NCBI RefSeq assembly: GCF_030756675.1
Contig: NZ_JAVBXD010000026.1
Coordinates: 1-64,000, forward strand
Source: Bacillus multifaciens
GTDB taxonomy: Bacteria > Bacillota > Bacilli > Bacillales > Bacillaceae_G
Direction of reading: 5' to 3'
DNA: 64,000 nt
Below, piece after piece: positions 9,016 to 17,485 of this stretch. The position numbers and the translations under genes are program-made. The stretch's first letter is position 1; each line of letters opens with the position of its first letter. The notes under the pieces are model-generated. The model was not told where the DNA came from, did no database searches, and saw only the letters and a list, made by a program, of their open reading frames with translations.

Positions 9016-9324
9016 GAATTTATGATAACATATATTAGATAATAATCAAAAATCTAATTTTAAGAAAAATAAAAAAACGACCTATCCCCATGTCTAAAGC
9101 CAGGGGCTTGCGGTCGTAAAATTTATTGGTCATTTCCAACACATATGCCTACAAAATCTAACACATCTTTTTCTAAAAAAGTTGTCTCTCAACAGAAACA
9201 CATTCCATATATTTTTTATTGTTTTTTCCACTATTCTAGCATTCATTCTGCTTGCCCCCTTGAAAATCAAGTGTTAATCCAATATTCTTATACTATTAAC
9301 TCTCTACTTAAGGTTGTGTTTAAC

Positions 9325-10032
9325 ATGCGTATTAATAAGTTCATTAGTGAATCTGGACAAGCATCGAGACGCGGTGCTGATAAATTAGTCACTGAAGGAA
9401 AAGTCACGATAAATGGAAAGGTTGCGAAAATAGGCAGCCAAGTCGAGCCCGGGGATGATGTTCGTGTAAACGGTAACCAAATACGAATGGCAAGTAATTA
9501 TGTTTATATTGCCTTAAATAAACCCGTTGGTATTACGAGTACAACAGAAAAAAATGTTAAGGGTAATATTGTTGATTTAGTCAATCACCCATTAAGAATT
9601 TTTAATATTGGGCGACTAGATAAAGATTCAGATGGCTTAATACTCCTTACGAACGATGGAGATATAGTCAATGAAATTTTACGTGCTGAAAATAAGCATG
9701 AGAAAGAATACATTGTTACAGTAGACAAGCCGATTAATCCTGAATTTTTAAAACGAATGGCTGAAGGTGTAAAAATTTTAGGTACGAAAACGCTGCCTTG
9801 TAAGGTGGAACAACTTTCCAAATACGTTTTTCAAATCACTTTAACACAAGGACTAAATCGTCAAATTCGTCGCATGTGTGAAGCGCTTGGCTACGATGTG
9901 TATAGACTACAGCGAACTCGAATTATGAATATTCATTTAGGTAATCTACCCGTTGGACAATGGAGAGACTTATCTAAAAAAGAACGTAATCGATTATTCC
10001 AAGACTTGAACTATGAGCCAAAGGAATGGTAA
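9325..10032 (+). CDS. rluF: 23S rRNA pseudouridine synthase RluF
   Basis: A 235-residue pseudouridine synthase of the RsuA/RluB/RluE/RluF group. Residues 1-50 form the S4 RNA-binding domain ([20 protein letters not shown]). The catalytic aspartate is Asp99 in [10 protein letters not shown]. The C-terminal block is [12 protein letters not shown]. The frame stays open upstream to 9145, but those codons have no similarity to the family, and this ATG begins the canonical S4 domain, so the shorter form is preferred. A terminator follows at once. Confidence 0.88.
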   Translation: MRINKFISESGQASRRGADKLVTEGKVTINGKVAKIGSQVEPGDDVRVNGNQIRMASNYVYIALNKPVGITSTTEKNVKGNIVDLVNHPLRIFNIGRLDKDSDGLILLTNDGDIVNEILRAENKHEKEYIVTVDKPINPEFLKRMAEGVKILGTKTLPCKVEQLSKYVFQITLTQGLNRQIRRMCEALGYDVYRLQRTRIMNIHLGNLPVGQWRDLSKKERNRLFQDLNYEPKEW

Positions 10033-10033
10033 A

Positions 10034-10080
10034 AAAAGATGGACCAAAACAGTATGAAACTGTTTTGGTCCATCTTTTTT
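10034..10080. terminator. Bidirectional terminator between convergent genes
   Basis: A near-perfect hairpin with arms GATGGACCAAAACAGT and ACTGTTTTGGTCCATC, flanked by an A-run and a T-run. It serves rluF on the plus strand and the small membrane-protein gene on the minus strand. Confidence 0.85.
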
Positions 10081-10100
10081 ACTTCTTTGTTTCAGCCTTA

Positions 10101-10424
10101 TTACTTTGTAATTTTAGAATGTTGACTTAAATACTCCTGAACTCCCGGAGAAATGTCAAAGCGGTTTTGTCCTTTATATTCGATCGTAAAATCCTTACCT
10201 TCATTTGTTTTAAATGAGACTTCATAACTATCCATTTTATGATTGTAAGAAGTGCCTTTGATTTTCGCATCTAAATCGAAGTATTTCGCAATATACTTTT
10301 CTGATTCAGAAATGGCTATTTGTTTTTCCCATGGAGTACCGTTCCATGTGAAGTAAAGAAATAAAGCGGTAACGCCAATGAGAGAGGTTAGTAGAATGGC
10401 TATTCTAGTTATGTTTTTATTCAC
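10101..10424 (-). CDS. Small membrane-anchored protein, YfjL/DUF3139-like
   Basis: A 107-residue protein with one N-terminal transmembrane helix (about 7-26), and about 80 outward-facing residues of mixed alpha/beta character (SESEKYIAKYFDLDAKIKGTSYN). The layout recalls YfjL/DUF3139 proteins of Bacillus, but the assignment is tentative and the function unknown. It starts at GTG after GGAGG with nine bases of spacing. Confidence 0.65.
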   Translation of the reverse strand: MNKNITRIAILLTSLIGVTALFLYFTWNGTPWEKQIAISESEKYIAKYFDLDAKIKGTSYNHKMDSYEVSFKTNEGKDFTIEYKGQNRFDISPGVQEYLSQHSKITK

Positions 10425-10591
10425 TTGAGTAATTCCTCCGTAACATGATATAAATTTATTTTAACAGTAATCCAACGAAATGTCCCCTTCTTCAAGCATT
10501 TGCAGAGCATAGTCCACTTGGTTGAATGGAATGAATATTGATCAGTCTTTCATGTAAGTAAATGTCAACTAACTCCAGAAAGGCATGAAAA

Positions 10592-11116
10592 TCAGAAATC
10601 TCTGCATCCTATATCATACATATCAGCATCTCTATTATCCTTCAAAACAACCACCTTATCACCATATTCCCCTAACATATGCAAAATCTCCGCTTTACTC
10701 TCTCTTTCAAAATCCCTTGTCCACTTAAACATTTTCAAATACATGTGAAAACTTGGTTTATAGTTCGCTTTTTCAAACCGAAGTAGTTGTAAAATGAATC
10801 TTTTCGTTATTCTATATATCCTTTTCGAAAGAGCTACATCTAAAAAAATGATGATGTCTGCATGTTGAAAGCTTTGAGATACCCATGTATAATGGGCGCC
10901 TTCAACGATCCAAGCATCGGAACTAACAATATTGTTCAGCTGCCCATCTCTTTCTTCAGACGTATTTCTTATGTCCCCTTTTTCGGACCTTTTCCAAACG
11001 ACGTTATCGAGCTCATAATATGGAACATTTAACTGTGAAGATAATATTCTTGCTAAAGTTGTTTTCCCGCTCCCAACAGAGCCTATGATATGAATTTTAT
11101 TAGGAATTCCTTTCAA
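10592..11116 (-). CDS. P-loop kinase, FlaR/adenylate-kinase-like
   Basis: A small AAA-type nucleotide kinase of the group often called DNA topology modulation protein FlaR. Walker A is GSVGSGKTT near residue 13. Further marks are YELDNVVW and an acidic IIIFLD strand, and the lid-like region is KRIYRITKRF. The substrate is unknown. A GTG three codons earlier (11125) is also possible; the TTG at 11116 is preferred because it gives the family N-terminus KxIPNKIHIIG. A bcr1-like repeat begins about 20 bp upstream and has probably replaced the original promoter region. Confidence 0.75.
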   Translation of the reverse strand: MKGIPNKIHIIGSVGSGKTTLARILSSQLNVPYYELDNVVWKRSEKGDIRNTSEERDGQLNNIVSSDAWIVEGAHYTWVSQSFQHADIIIFLDVALSKRIYRITKRFILQLLRFEKANYKPSFHMYLKMFKWTRDFERESKAEILHMLGEYGDKVVVLKDNRDADMYDIGCRDF

Positions 11117-11136
11117 TACGACCACCGCTTTATGAG

Positions 11137-11293
11137 TTTATCCCGCATTAACGGGCAGTAATGCTCCCACCTCAAAATTCGGTAAAAACAAAGAAGTTAG
11201 GTGGGAGATAAACTGCCCGTAAAAGCCCGATTGGTTCAACTAATAATCAGTGGGGGATGAAGAAAACCCCCACTGATTAAAGTTTCACTTTAT
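11137..11293. repeat. bcr1-like repeat, copy A (157 bp)
   Basis: Bounded by TTTAT on both sides (11137-11141 and 11289-11293). It contains CCCGCATTAACGGGCAG, the inverted GGTGGGAG/CTCCCACCT arms and AAAGCCCGATTGG. The same features recur at 23513-23635 and 38369-38773. I recall bcr1 as a B. cereus-group dispersed element of about 155 bp with TTTAT borders; the name should be confirmed by alignment. Confidence 0.7.
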
Positions 11294-11303
11294 ATATTCC
11301 TAG

Positions 11304-11770
11304 CTACATCTTCTTCCCCATTCTCCAGCAGCGCTGATTGTAAGAATTTCGCTCTTCTCCCAATCTTTCAAGTCCTTGTTTTTCATAAAATTTGATCGCT
11401 CTCAAATTGGACTGGGCAACGCGAAGATGATATTCGAGTACATTACGTTTTTTAAACTGCTCCTCAGCATATTGAAAAAGTTCTTTACTATATCCCTCCC
11501 GCGTCCCTCGGGAATTACATATACAAAACTTACATACCCAATCTCTCTTCCTTCATACTGATCATACCGAAGCACTAATTCTCCAACTGCCTATTGATCA
11601 CGTTCTAAGAGAACAAATCCTTCCGGGAAATGGAATTGCTTTTGCTTTGCATATTTTATATATTCACTCTCATCAAACGCAAGTTCTTCATCTGTATCTG
11701 TGAAAAATCTAATGATCGTCTGTTTATCCTTTTCAACATCGACACGACGAAATGTAAGCATTGGCATCAT
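11304..11770 (-). pseudogene. Broken GNAT acetyltransferase gene
   Basis: Read from 11770, the first frame gives MPMLTFRRVDVEKDKQT and continues to FVLLERDQ, then meets an in-frame TAG at about 11594. Past that stop the same frame reads AVGELVLRYDQYEGREIGYV. It then loses phase at GGGAGGGATA near 11500. The third segment, one base out, carries the C-terminal GNAT pattern (NLRAIKFYEKQGL) to a stop at 11304. At least two lesions make it non-functional. A start overlapping AAAGGA points to the second or third ATG. Confidence 0.8.
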
Positions 11771-11858
11771 TTCCTTTCATCTCATACTTAAGTTAATCGT
11801 ATAATTTCTTTTATCACGATAAAATAAGTCAAAACTTTAGGGTACACATAAGAAATAC

Positions 11859-12359
11859 TTATGAATATAGAAAATCACTATCATCTTCAATCATGTCTCT
11901 CAAATTCCTTTCATTTAACCCTTTTTGACAAAAACCAAACCGTTTTCCTTTTATTCTTTTCACACGATCAACTACTTGTCCTAAATGATAGCCAGTATGT
12001 TCAACAAGGTGAAGGAGGCTATGTATATCTATCTCTACATTTTGTTCACTATTTACCACTTTCTCAAACTCTCTTTTCCAATTTGCAAATGTCTCTTCAA
12101 TAATTGAACATAACGCCGTTGATGAGATGTCTAAATGAGGAAAATACTCTTCAATTCCTTCTTCAAACTTTATATCCGGATTCGAGTACCGAGCTGTATT
12201 TCTCTTTACATGCTCGCAAATATGTAAGGCGATTCCACCAATTGAATTCATCTCCTGCTTCCACAATTCTTCAGTATTTAAACACCCAATTGCTTGAAGT
12301 AGTTTCAGACGATAATGGTCGTACATACGATGATACGTAATTTTAAAAACCAATTGCAT
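11859..12359 (-). CDS. DinB-family protein
   Basis: A 166-residue DinB/YfiT-like four-helix protein. This superfamily holds metal-dependent thiol transferases and uncharacterised stress proteins. The metal-binding histidines fit H in ALHICEH and the C-terminal HTGYHLGQVVDRV. The chosen ATG (eight codons after the longest possible start at 12383) is preceded by GGGGTGG at good spacing, while the earlier ATG has none. The substrate is unknown. No partner gene is linked. Confidence 0.78.
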   Translation of the reverse strand: MQLVFKITYHRMYDHYRLKLLQAIGCLNTEELWKQEMNSIGGIALHICEHVKRNTARYSNPDIKFEEGIEEYFPHLDISSTALCSIIEETFANWKREFEKVVNSEQNVEIDIHSLLHLVEHTGYHLGQVVDRVKRIKGKRFGFCQKGLNERNLRDMIEDDSDFLYS

Positions 12360-12465
12360 GTCTATCCACCCCATATTCCACATAATATTTTATTAAAACA
12401 ATAATTTTCCATAAAATACATAATTATCTTACAATTAATCTAATATTTTATCCAGAGGTGAAAAA

Positions 12466-13278
12466 ATGATGACGAGTAAAATACACGTATGGCATACCGG
12501 GCAAGTGTACATTGATCAAGCGATGGCATTTCAAGAGAAAACGTGGCATCCGCTCCCTTATACTGGATGGTTCAGAAGTGCCGCTAAAAAAAGGTGGATG
12601 CCTGTTTCCACATACTTAATTGAGCATCCAAAAGGATTCGTCTTAGTCGATACAGGATGGCACGAAGAGATGAGAACAAATCCGAGAAAGCACTTAGGCT
12701 GGCTCACCTCTACTATGTTTACTGGTACTTTACCAGAAGGACAATCCGTCGCGGAAAGACTGCAAGCGCAAGGAATTCAAAACAAGGATATTGATTATGT
12801 ATTACTGACCCACCTTCACTCCGATCATGTAAGCGGGATAAAACACGTAGCAGATGCAAAACAGATTGTAACGAGCGAACTAGAATGGAATGCCGCTCAA
12901 AAAGACGCTGGATACATCAAGTCAATGTGGGAAGGTGTTTCTATCAATACGTTTCAGTTACACGAAATTCCGCACGGTCCCAACCGATTAGGCTATGATG
13001 TATTTCAAGACGGTTCTCTCTATATGGTATTTACACCCGGCCACAGCAAAGGATTATGCTCTGCACTAGTACAAACATCGAAAGGCTGGGTACTATTAGC
13101 AAGTGATGTTGGCTATTCAGAAAGGTCATGGGAACAAAATGTATTACCTGGGGTTACGGCTGATAGGAATGCCGCTCAAAAATCTTTAGATTGGGTCAGA
13201 GAATTTAGGCAACGAGAAGATTGTGTACAGGTAATCGCAAATCATGATCCCGATATTCAGGAGCAAGTGATAGAATAA
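12466..13278 (+). CDS. MBL-fold hydrolase, lactonase-like
   Basis: A 270-residue metallo-beta-lactamase-fold hydrolase. The signature HLHSDH binds two metals. The family's downstream His is in TPGHSKG, and the Asp in LLASDVGYSER. It belongs to the broad group that includes N-acyl-homoserine lactonases, but its order of motifs alone does not establish lactone substrates. The start follows CAGAGGTG. A terminator lies directly after the gene. Confidence 0.8.
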   Translation: MMTSKIHVWHTGQVYIDQAMAFQEKTWHPLPYTGWFRSAAKKRWMPVSTYLIEHPKGFVLVDTGWHEEMRTNPRKHLGWLTSTMFTGTLPEGQSVAERLQAQGIQNKDIDYVLLTHLHSDHVSGIKHVADAKQIVTSELEWNAAQKDAGYIKSMWEGVSINTFQLHEIPHGPNRLGYDVFQDGSLYMVFTPGHSKGLCSALVQTSKGWVLLASDVGYSERSWEQNVLPGVTADRNAAQKSLDWVREFRQREDCVQVIANHDPDIQEQVIE

Positions 13279-13279
13279 C

Positions 13280-13320
13280 AAAACCACACCACCGCTAAAT
13301 CTATAGTGGGGTGTGGTTTC
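13280..13320. terminator. Terminator between convergent genes
   Basis: Hairpin with arms AAACCACACC and GGTGTGGTTT between the MBL hydrolase and ywaF, usable from both sides. Confidence 0.75.
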
Positions 13321-13324
13321 TCAT

Positions 13325-14062
13325 TTAAATGTGTCTCAATAACTTTTTGTTCATACCTCTTCTATTTCTGTTAAATGGCATATACAAGAGTAGACATGCT
13401 ATAAACGCAACAATTTCTAATGAAATAATATAGTAAGGATAAGGACCTAACATATCAAGTAAGGAAGCAGTTTCTGGCTTATGTGCTAAAAACATATAGT
13501 TCCCACCTGTTTCATAGTTTACGAATAAAATAATTGGTAGCAATGCATTTAAAAATAGCATCGTACGCTTAATCGATTGAAAAGTTGGTCTATATCCTTC
13601 CACCCACGTCATAAAGAGCGGTGACAAAATGAGTAATGCATGTGCGGTGAAAAATTCTAAGAAGCGAAAATGCGGAAATGCATACTGTAAATTTGGAGTT
13701 AAAATAGCTTGTGATGCCCCGAGAATTCCTGTAAAAAAGACAATTTCATATAGCTTATAGCTTTTCGTTATCATCATAATGGATGCCAAAAATAAGCTAA
13801 TCGTACATAACTCAAATGGCAATGATGTACTGAGATGAAAAATCCCCGCCTTCACTTGCCATACGTCCAATCCAATTTCACTACCCACAAATAAAAAAGC
13901 AATTGTATAGCGAACCATCATATTCCACTGTTCTTGGCGAAGTAAATCTTGATAGTGGTATAGAAAGTACATCGCTAAACCGATAAGAAGAAGTATAATA
14001 ACGTGTTGTTTCGAGTATGGGACAAACGGTTCTAATGGAGCTGCTCGAAAAAATGTTTCCAT
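13325..14062 (-). CDS. ywaF: Integral membrane protein YwaF (TIGR02206 family)
   Basis: A 245-residue polytopic membrane protein with about seven helices. The family signature region LPFELCTISLFLA and the HALLILSPLFM stretch agree with B. subtilis YwaF. Its function is unknown. The start is preceded by AAGGAGGTGGGAG. It appears monocistronic. Confidence 0.8.
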   Translation of the reverse strand: METFFRAAPLEPFVPYSKQHVIILLLIGLAMYFLYHYQDLLRQEQWNMMVRYTIAFLFVGSEIGLDVWQVKAGIFHLSTSLPFELCTISLFLASIMMITKSYKLYEIVFFTGILGASQAILTPNLQYAFPHFRFLEFFTAHALLILSPLFMTWVEGYRPTFQSIKRTMLFLNALLPIILFVNYETGGNYMFLAHKPETASLLDMLGPYPYYIISLEIVAFIACLLLYMPFNRNRRGMNKKLLRHI

Positions 14063-14185
14063 GCTCCCACCTCCTTTCTACAATATTATTGTAAAAAAGG
14101 AAAGACTCGTCAACTCTTTTACTTTCTGCAAAAACCAAAACAACCACATCACCTCTACAACTGTAGAGATAATGCGGTTTCACTT

Positions 14186-14599
14186 TTACAAATCCAAAAC
14201 CCCTAATATTTCCTTCGTAAATAATTTGAAGTCACCCAAGTGTTTCTCAATAATTTTTTGAACAATGTCTAAGTTTACGCTTTGATAATCATGGACAGCA
14301 ATATTTCGAAATCCTACTATTGCTTTCAAATTATTGCCTAAGTCTTTTTTTATAACGCTCGCTTCAACTAGTAAATCGAATGCCTCTCGGCTAGATTGTG
14401 GTAATCCTAGCTTCTTACTTGCGACAATATGCATCGCTAAATCAATACTTGCTTCACACGCTCGTTGTATATTTAAAATAATTGAATCCTGCTTCGTATA
14501 ATCTTCTAAATTCTCTGGATTGTTTTCGTATACATCTTGAATTCTCTTTATACAACGTTCTATTGTAGCGATTTTGTTTATAATCACTTCACTCTTCAT
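14186..14599 (-). CDS. hepT: HepT, HEPN ribonuclease toxin
   Basis: A 137-residue HEPN-domain protein (former DUF86). HepT toxins are dimeric RNases, or RNA-active proteins, neutralised by a partner nucleotidyltransferase. The motif RX4HXY is exact: Arg98, His103 and Tyr105 in RNIAVHDY. In studied systems the tyrosine is AMPylated by MntA. The chosen ATG follows AGAGGTG with six bases of spacing and overlaps the mntA 3' end by 11 bp, which implies translational coupling. An in-frame start ten codons earlier is less likely. Confidence 0.88.
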   Translation of the reverse strand: MKSEVIINKIATIERCIKRIQDVYENNPENLEDYTKQDSIILNIQRACEASIDLAMHIVASKKLGLPQSSREAFDLLVEASVIKKDLGNNLKAIVGFRNIAVHDYQSVNLDIVQKIIEKHLGDFKLFTKEILGVLDL

Positions 14600-14996
14600 G
14601 TACAGCACCTCTTTTCTTAATAGCATCAAATATAACGCGTCGTTCCTCGTTCAATCTTGCATACATTTTAAGAACTTTCATTTCAAATACAATCTTACGC
14701 TCTTCATCCGAACAATATATTGTCTTTCCTTCATGGATAATCTGTGCTTGAAACACCGTTGATCCCTGTGATAAATCAACTAAATCAACATCTCTATGAA
14801 CAATATCGGCTAACTCCTGCGCTAGTAAAAAACGTTCATAATGATCTAAAGCTACATCACTAACATATGCTATATCGATATCACTATCTGCTCTTATTCG
14901 ATTTTGTGCAGTCGATCCAAATACAATAATCCAATACGGGTGTACTGCTTCTTTTAATTTTTCAATAATGGATGCTATCATGTTTTGAGGAATCAT
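14589..14996 (-). CDS. mntA: MntA, minimal nucleotidyltransferase antitoxin
   Basis: A 135-residue minimal nucleotidyltransferase. The GSX10DXD catalytic motif is intact: Gly27-Ser28, then Asp39 and Asp41 in GSTAQNRIRADSDID. In HepT-MntA (type VII) modules this enzyme transfers AMP to the toxin's tyrosine. Here it is the upstream gene, so antitoxin is made first. A third acidic residue is available in RDVDLVDL. Confidence 0.88.
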   Translation of the reverse strand: MIPQNMIASIIEKLKEAVHPYWIIVFGSTAQNRIRADSDIDIAYVSDVALDHYERFLLAQELADIVHRDVDLVDLSQGSTVFQAQIIHEGKTIYCSDEERKIVFEMKVLKMYARLNEERRVIFDAIKKRGAVHEE

Positions 14997-15277
14997 ATTT
15001 ATCCATCCTCCCTTACCATTCTTATCCTTTATTTTAGCATAAGGAGTACTAGACTACATACAAAACCAAAATCTTGAACACTTAAAAACCCCTGATTCAA
15101 TATTTTTGGTTTTCACACCAATTTCCGGGAGCATCAATATTTTTATGGAATGAATTCCCTTATCCCCTTTATAATTTACTTAATACATATTGGTGGTGTA
15201 ACAATTAAACAGTGCAGTACACTACCTCACTACATACACGAACATATTTTATAGTTTATAAGGATGGAGAGAATAAA

Positions 15278-15493
15278 GTGTTTGAGTTGATAATATTAGC
15301 TTTTTTTATAATGATTTCTAGTCTTTTAGTATTAGTTACCGGTTTATTTTGGTTTTTAGGTTCTTATTTTACCTTAACTACAAATGATAAAAAAGATTTC
15401 ATGAAACAAGAATTAATTAAAGTGAGTTTCATATCTTCCTTTTTTTTAGTAGGTAGTATTCTCATTTTGCTTGCTTTCTATTTTTCTATATAG
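15278..15493 (+). CDS. Small two-helix membrane protein
   Basis: A 71-residue protein with two predicted transmembrane helices (about 2-24 and 48-70) joined by a charged loop (TTNDKKDFMKQE). I do not recognise a family. The GTG start is chosen because GGAGAG lies eight bases before it. The ATG 22 codons upstream has no ribosome-binding site and would add a hydrophilic tail. Confidence 0.55.
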   Translation: MFELIILAFFIMISSLLVLVTGLFWFLGSYFTLTTNDKKDFMKQELIKVSFISSFFLVGSILILLAFYFSI

Positions 15494-15692
15494 CTTCTTA
15501 GTACCTTATTTTAATTTGAAAGCCACCATCAAAGTTACTTATTCTACCTATACAAATATATGTTTTCATTTCCTCCTTCCTCTTATTCGGAGAACACTTA
15601 TTTTCCAATACATTAAATACCAATTAATGTATAATGTTATTTGGTAAATTGTTAAAGTTTATACGGGGAAAAATGGTGAAAGGAGCTACATT

Positions 15693-16484
15693 ATGAAAAT
15701 TCATGTTGAAGCAGTCCCAAACATACCGAGAATTAATAAAGGCGATAATATTGGCGAGATCATTGCCATGTCAGTACTAAAATCGAATTTTGAAATAACA
15801 GATGGTGATATACTGTGTGTGGCTTCAAAAGCAATCTCAACCGCAGAGGGTCGAGAAATAGCTCTTAGCAATGTAAAACCAAGTGAACTAGCCAATCAGA
15901 TACATAAAAAAGTTCCAAGAAAAGACCCTAGAATTATTCAAAAAATGATAGATGAAACTGAGGATCCGTTTGGTAGTAAGCTAGAAATAGACAATAACTA
16001 TATTGGCGCTTGGCTGCCAAATGGAATGCGTTTAACGAGTGCTGGTATAGACAAAATCGATTCTGAACACGTTATGCTCTTACCAAAGGACCCCGATTTA
16101 AGCGCAAAAAGAATTAGCGATACGGTGCAAAAAAGGCTTAATGCCAAGGTTGGAGTGATCATTACTGATAGTGATGGACGTATCGAAAAAGCTGGAGCGA
16201 CTCAGATTGCCATCGGTCTATATGGTGTCCCAGCTTTGAGAACGAGCGAATCAATCGATCCAGTTACCGGTGAAATAAAGAAATCTGTAGAGACATTTTG
16301 TGACCTCCTTGCCGCTACTGCCGCCCTAATAATGGGACAACGAGGCACAAATAAACCAGTAGTTAAAATTAGCGGCGTGGACTACGAATTTAATGAAAAT
16401 AGCCAAATCATCGATTCACTAAGTAGAGTTTCAGAAGAGTATTTCAATTCACATAAGAGAGTAACTAATCCAAGTAAGGAATAA
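15693..16484 (+). CDS. CofE-like F420-0:gamma-glutamyl ligase family protein
   Basis: A 263-residue protein with the CofE fold signature. Near the N-terminus is DGDILCVASKAISTAEGR, equivalent to the metal/GTP region of CofE. RLTSAGIDKIDS matches the NAGID block, and IITDSDGR matches the SDTFGR block. CofE adds glutamates to coenzyme F420-0 in methanogens and actinobacteria. No other F420 gene (cofC/D/G/H) is nearby, so the true substrate is open; a stand-alone gamma-glutamyl ligase is plausible. The start follows AAAGGAG. The next gene begins 5 bp after the stop. Confidence 0.75.
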   Translation: MKIHVEAVPNIPRINKGDNIGEIIAMSVLKSNFEITDGDILCVASKAISTAEGREIALSNVKPSELANQIHKKVPRKDPRIIQKMIDETEDPFGSKLEIDNNYIGAWLPNGMRLTSAGIDKIDSEHVMLLPKDPDLSAKRISDTVQKRLNAKVGVIITDSDGRIEKAGATQIAIGLYGVPALRTSESIDPVTGEIKKSVETFCDLLAATAALIMGQRGTNKPVVKISGVDYEFNENSQIIDSLSRVSEEYFNSHKRVTNPSKE

Positions 16485-16489
16485 CGTAT

Positions 16490-16999
16490 ATGAAAATTAA
16501 AGTATTACTAGCAAGCCTAATCGGACTGATACTCGTATGGTGTCTATCATCTAAGAATACTATAGAAGACGGGTTCACACATCAATTAGACTTTGAAAAC
16601 AAGTTAAAAGAGTACTCAAATGGTACAATTAAAATTAAAGATTCAAGTATAGAGTATCGTGAAAAAGAAAACGACAGTGTCTATACCGCTAACTGGAATG
16701 GATTCACGATTTATTCAAAAATGGGTAAAAACGATTGGTTATCAAACTCATACTCAGTTACAACAGAGAAACAAGTATTTGAAGATAAGAAAGCAAATGA
16801 GCAATATCGTAAACTTATGAAAAGTATAATTCGGATTGCAGACCCAAAACTCTCTATCAAAGAAGTAAATAGGTTAATTGATAGAGGGGTAGACTTGAAC
16901 GAGTTAAAAGGTAAAGAGGGTTTCTACTATCAACTAAAGGTAGGTCAAGACCCAGTAAACACGATTTCCTTTACGATTGTTCCTAAAGACGGATTTTAA
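16490..16999 (+). CDS. Exported or membrane-anchored protein of unknown function
   Basis: A 169-residue protein with an N-terminal hydrophobic segment (residues 4-19, ending VWCLSSK), followed by a hydrophilic, beta-rich body. Cys18 after the hydrophobic stretch resembles a lipoprotein site, but Trp at -1 is not canonical. No family was recognised. It follows the CofE-like gene so closely, with AAGGA as ribosome-binding site, that the two are probably co-transcribed. A terminator lies 22 bp beyond the stop. Confidence 0.6.
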   Translation: MKIKVLLASLIGLILVWCLSSKNTIEDGFTHQLDFENKLKEYSNGTIKIKDSSIEYREKENDSVYTANWNGFTIYSKMGKNDWLSNSYSVTTEKQVFEDKKANEQYRKLMKSIIRIADPKLSIKEVNRLIDRGVDLNELKGKEGFYYQLKVGQDPVNTISFTIVPKDGF

Positions 17000-17020
17000 T
17001 AGAATAATTAATAGAAAGAG

Positions 17021-17051
17021 ATAAGACCATAGTGATTGGTCTTATTTTTTT
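17021..17051 (+). terminator. Terminator after the CofE-like operon
   Basis: Hairpin ATAAGACCAT / ATTGGTCTTAT followed by T6. Confidence 0.8.
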
Positions 17052-17485
17052 GGCTTCTTTTAAACCAATAGCTGAAACAATTTGAAATAGGGGTATCGAA
17101 AATAAACCTTTAATCCTATAATATAAGCATTTGGTGGTTCTTCAAGCGTTGTTAGTTTATGGGTATTTTTTTGTTTATAAGGGGAGAGCACCACATATCC
17201 ATCGGGCTAGTATTTTGAAATGTCCCCCAAACGACAATTTTATTATTTTACAATTATTTATGAGGATTTAGCTCGATTTTTTCGTTTTGAGTAACAACCA
17301 ATTTCTTAACTTGATGAGTATGGGGTACCGTCAGGAAAATACGAATTTACAACGCTAAACCCATTTTCCTGACGATACCCCATGTTAAAGAAGATAATAT
17401 AAGCATACGAACACTTTCTCTCTAAAGTCTTTTGTAAGGACTTAATTAAGCTATGTCTATATAACTATACTAGCTCTACAAATAT
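17052..17485. other. Gene-free interval with a long inverted repeat
   Basis: No gene was seen. Positions 17320-17340 and 17363-17383 are 21-base inverted arms (ATGGGGTACCGTCAGG and its complement) with one mismatch around a 22-base loop. There is no T-run beside the arms, so it is not a standard terminator. Confidence 0.5.

Larger units (their letters stand above)
6876..9115 (-). mobile_element. IS200/IS605-family insertion sequence, apparently complete
   Basis: Carries tnpA and tnpB in the same direction, with hairpins at both ends. The left end (plus-strand 9086-9105) and right end (about 6885-6902) have related stems, CCCCATG...CAGGGG. The left end abuts TTAC on the minus strand (plus-strand 9116-9119), the type of target tetranucleotide recognised by some family members. 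The right boundary near 6876 is approximate. The element sits between dbpA and rluF and interrupts no gene. Confidence 0.8.

Noticed and set aside
9145-9324. A 60-codon N-terminal extension of rluF
   Set aside because: The translation is low-complexity, unlike the family, and starts within 30 bp of the insertion-sequence end. The S4 domain begins exactly at the ATG at 9325.
11376-11561. Plus-strand frame inside the acetyltransferase region
   Set aside because: It is a shadow of the broken minus-strand GNAT gene.
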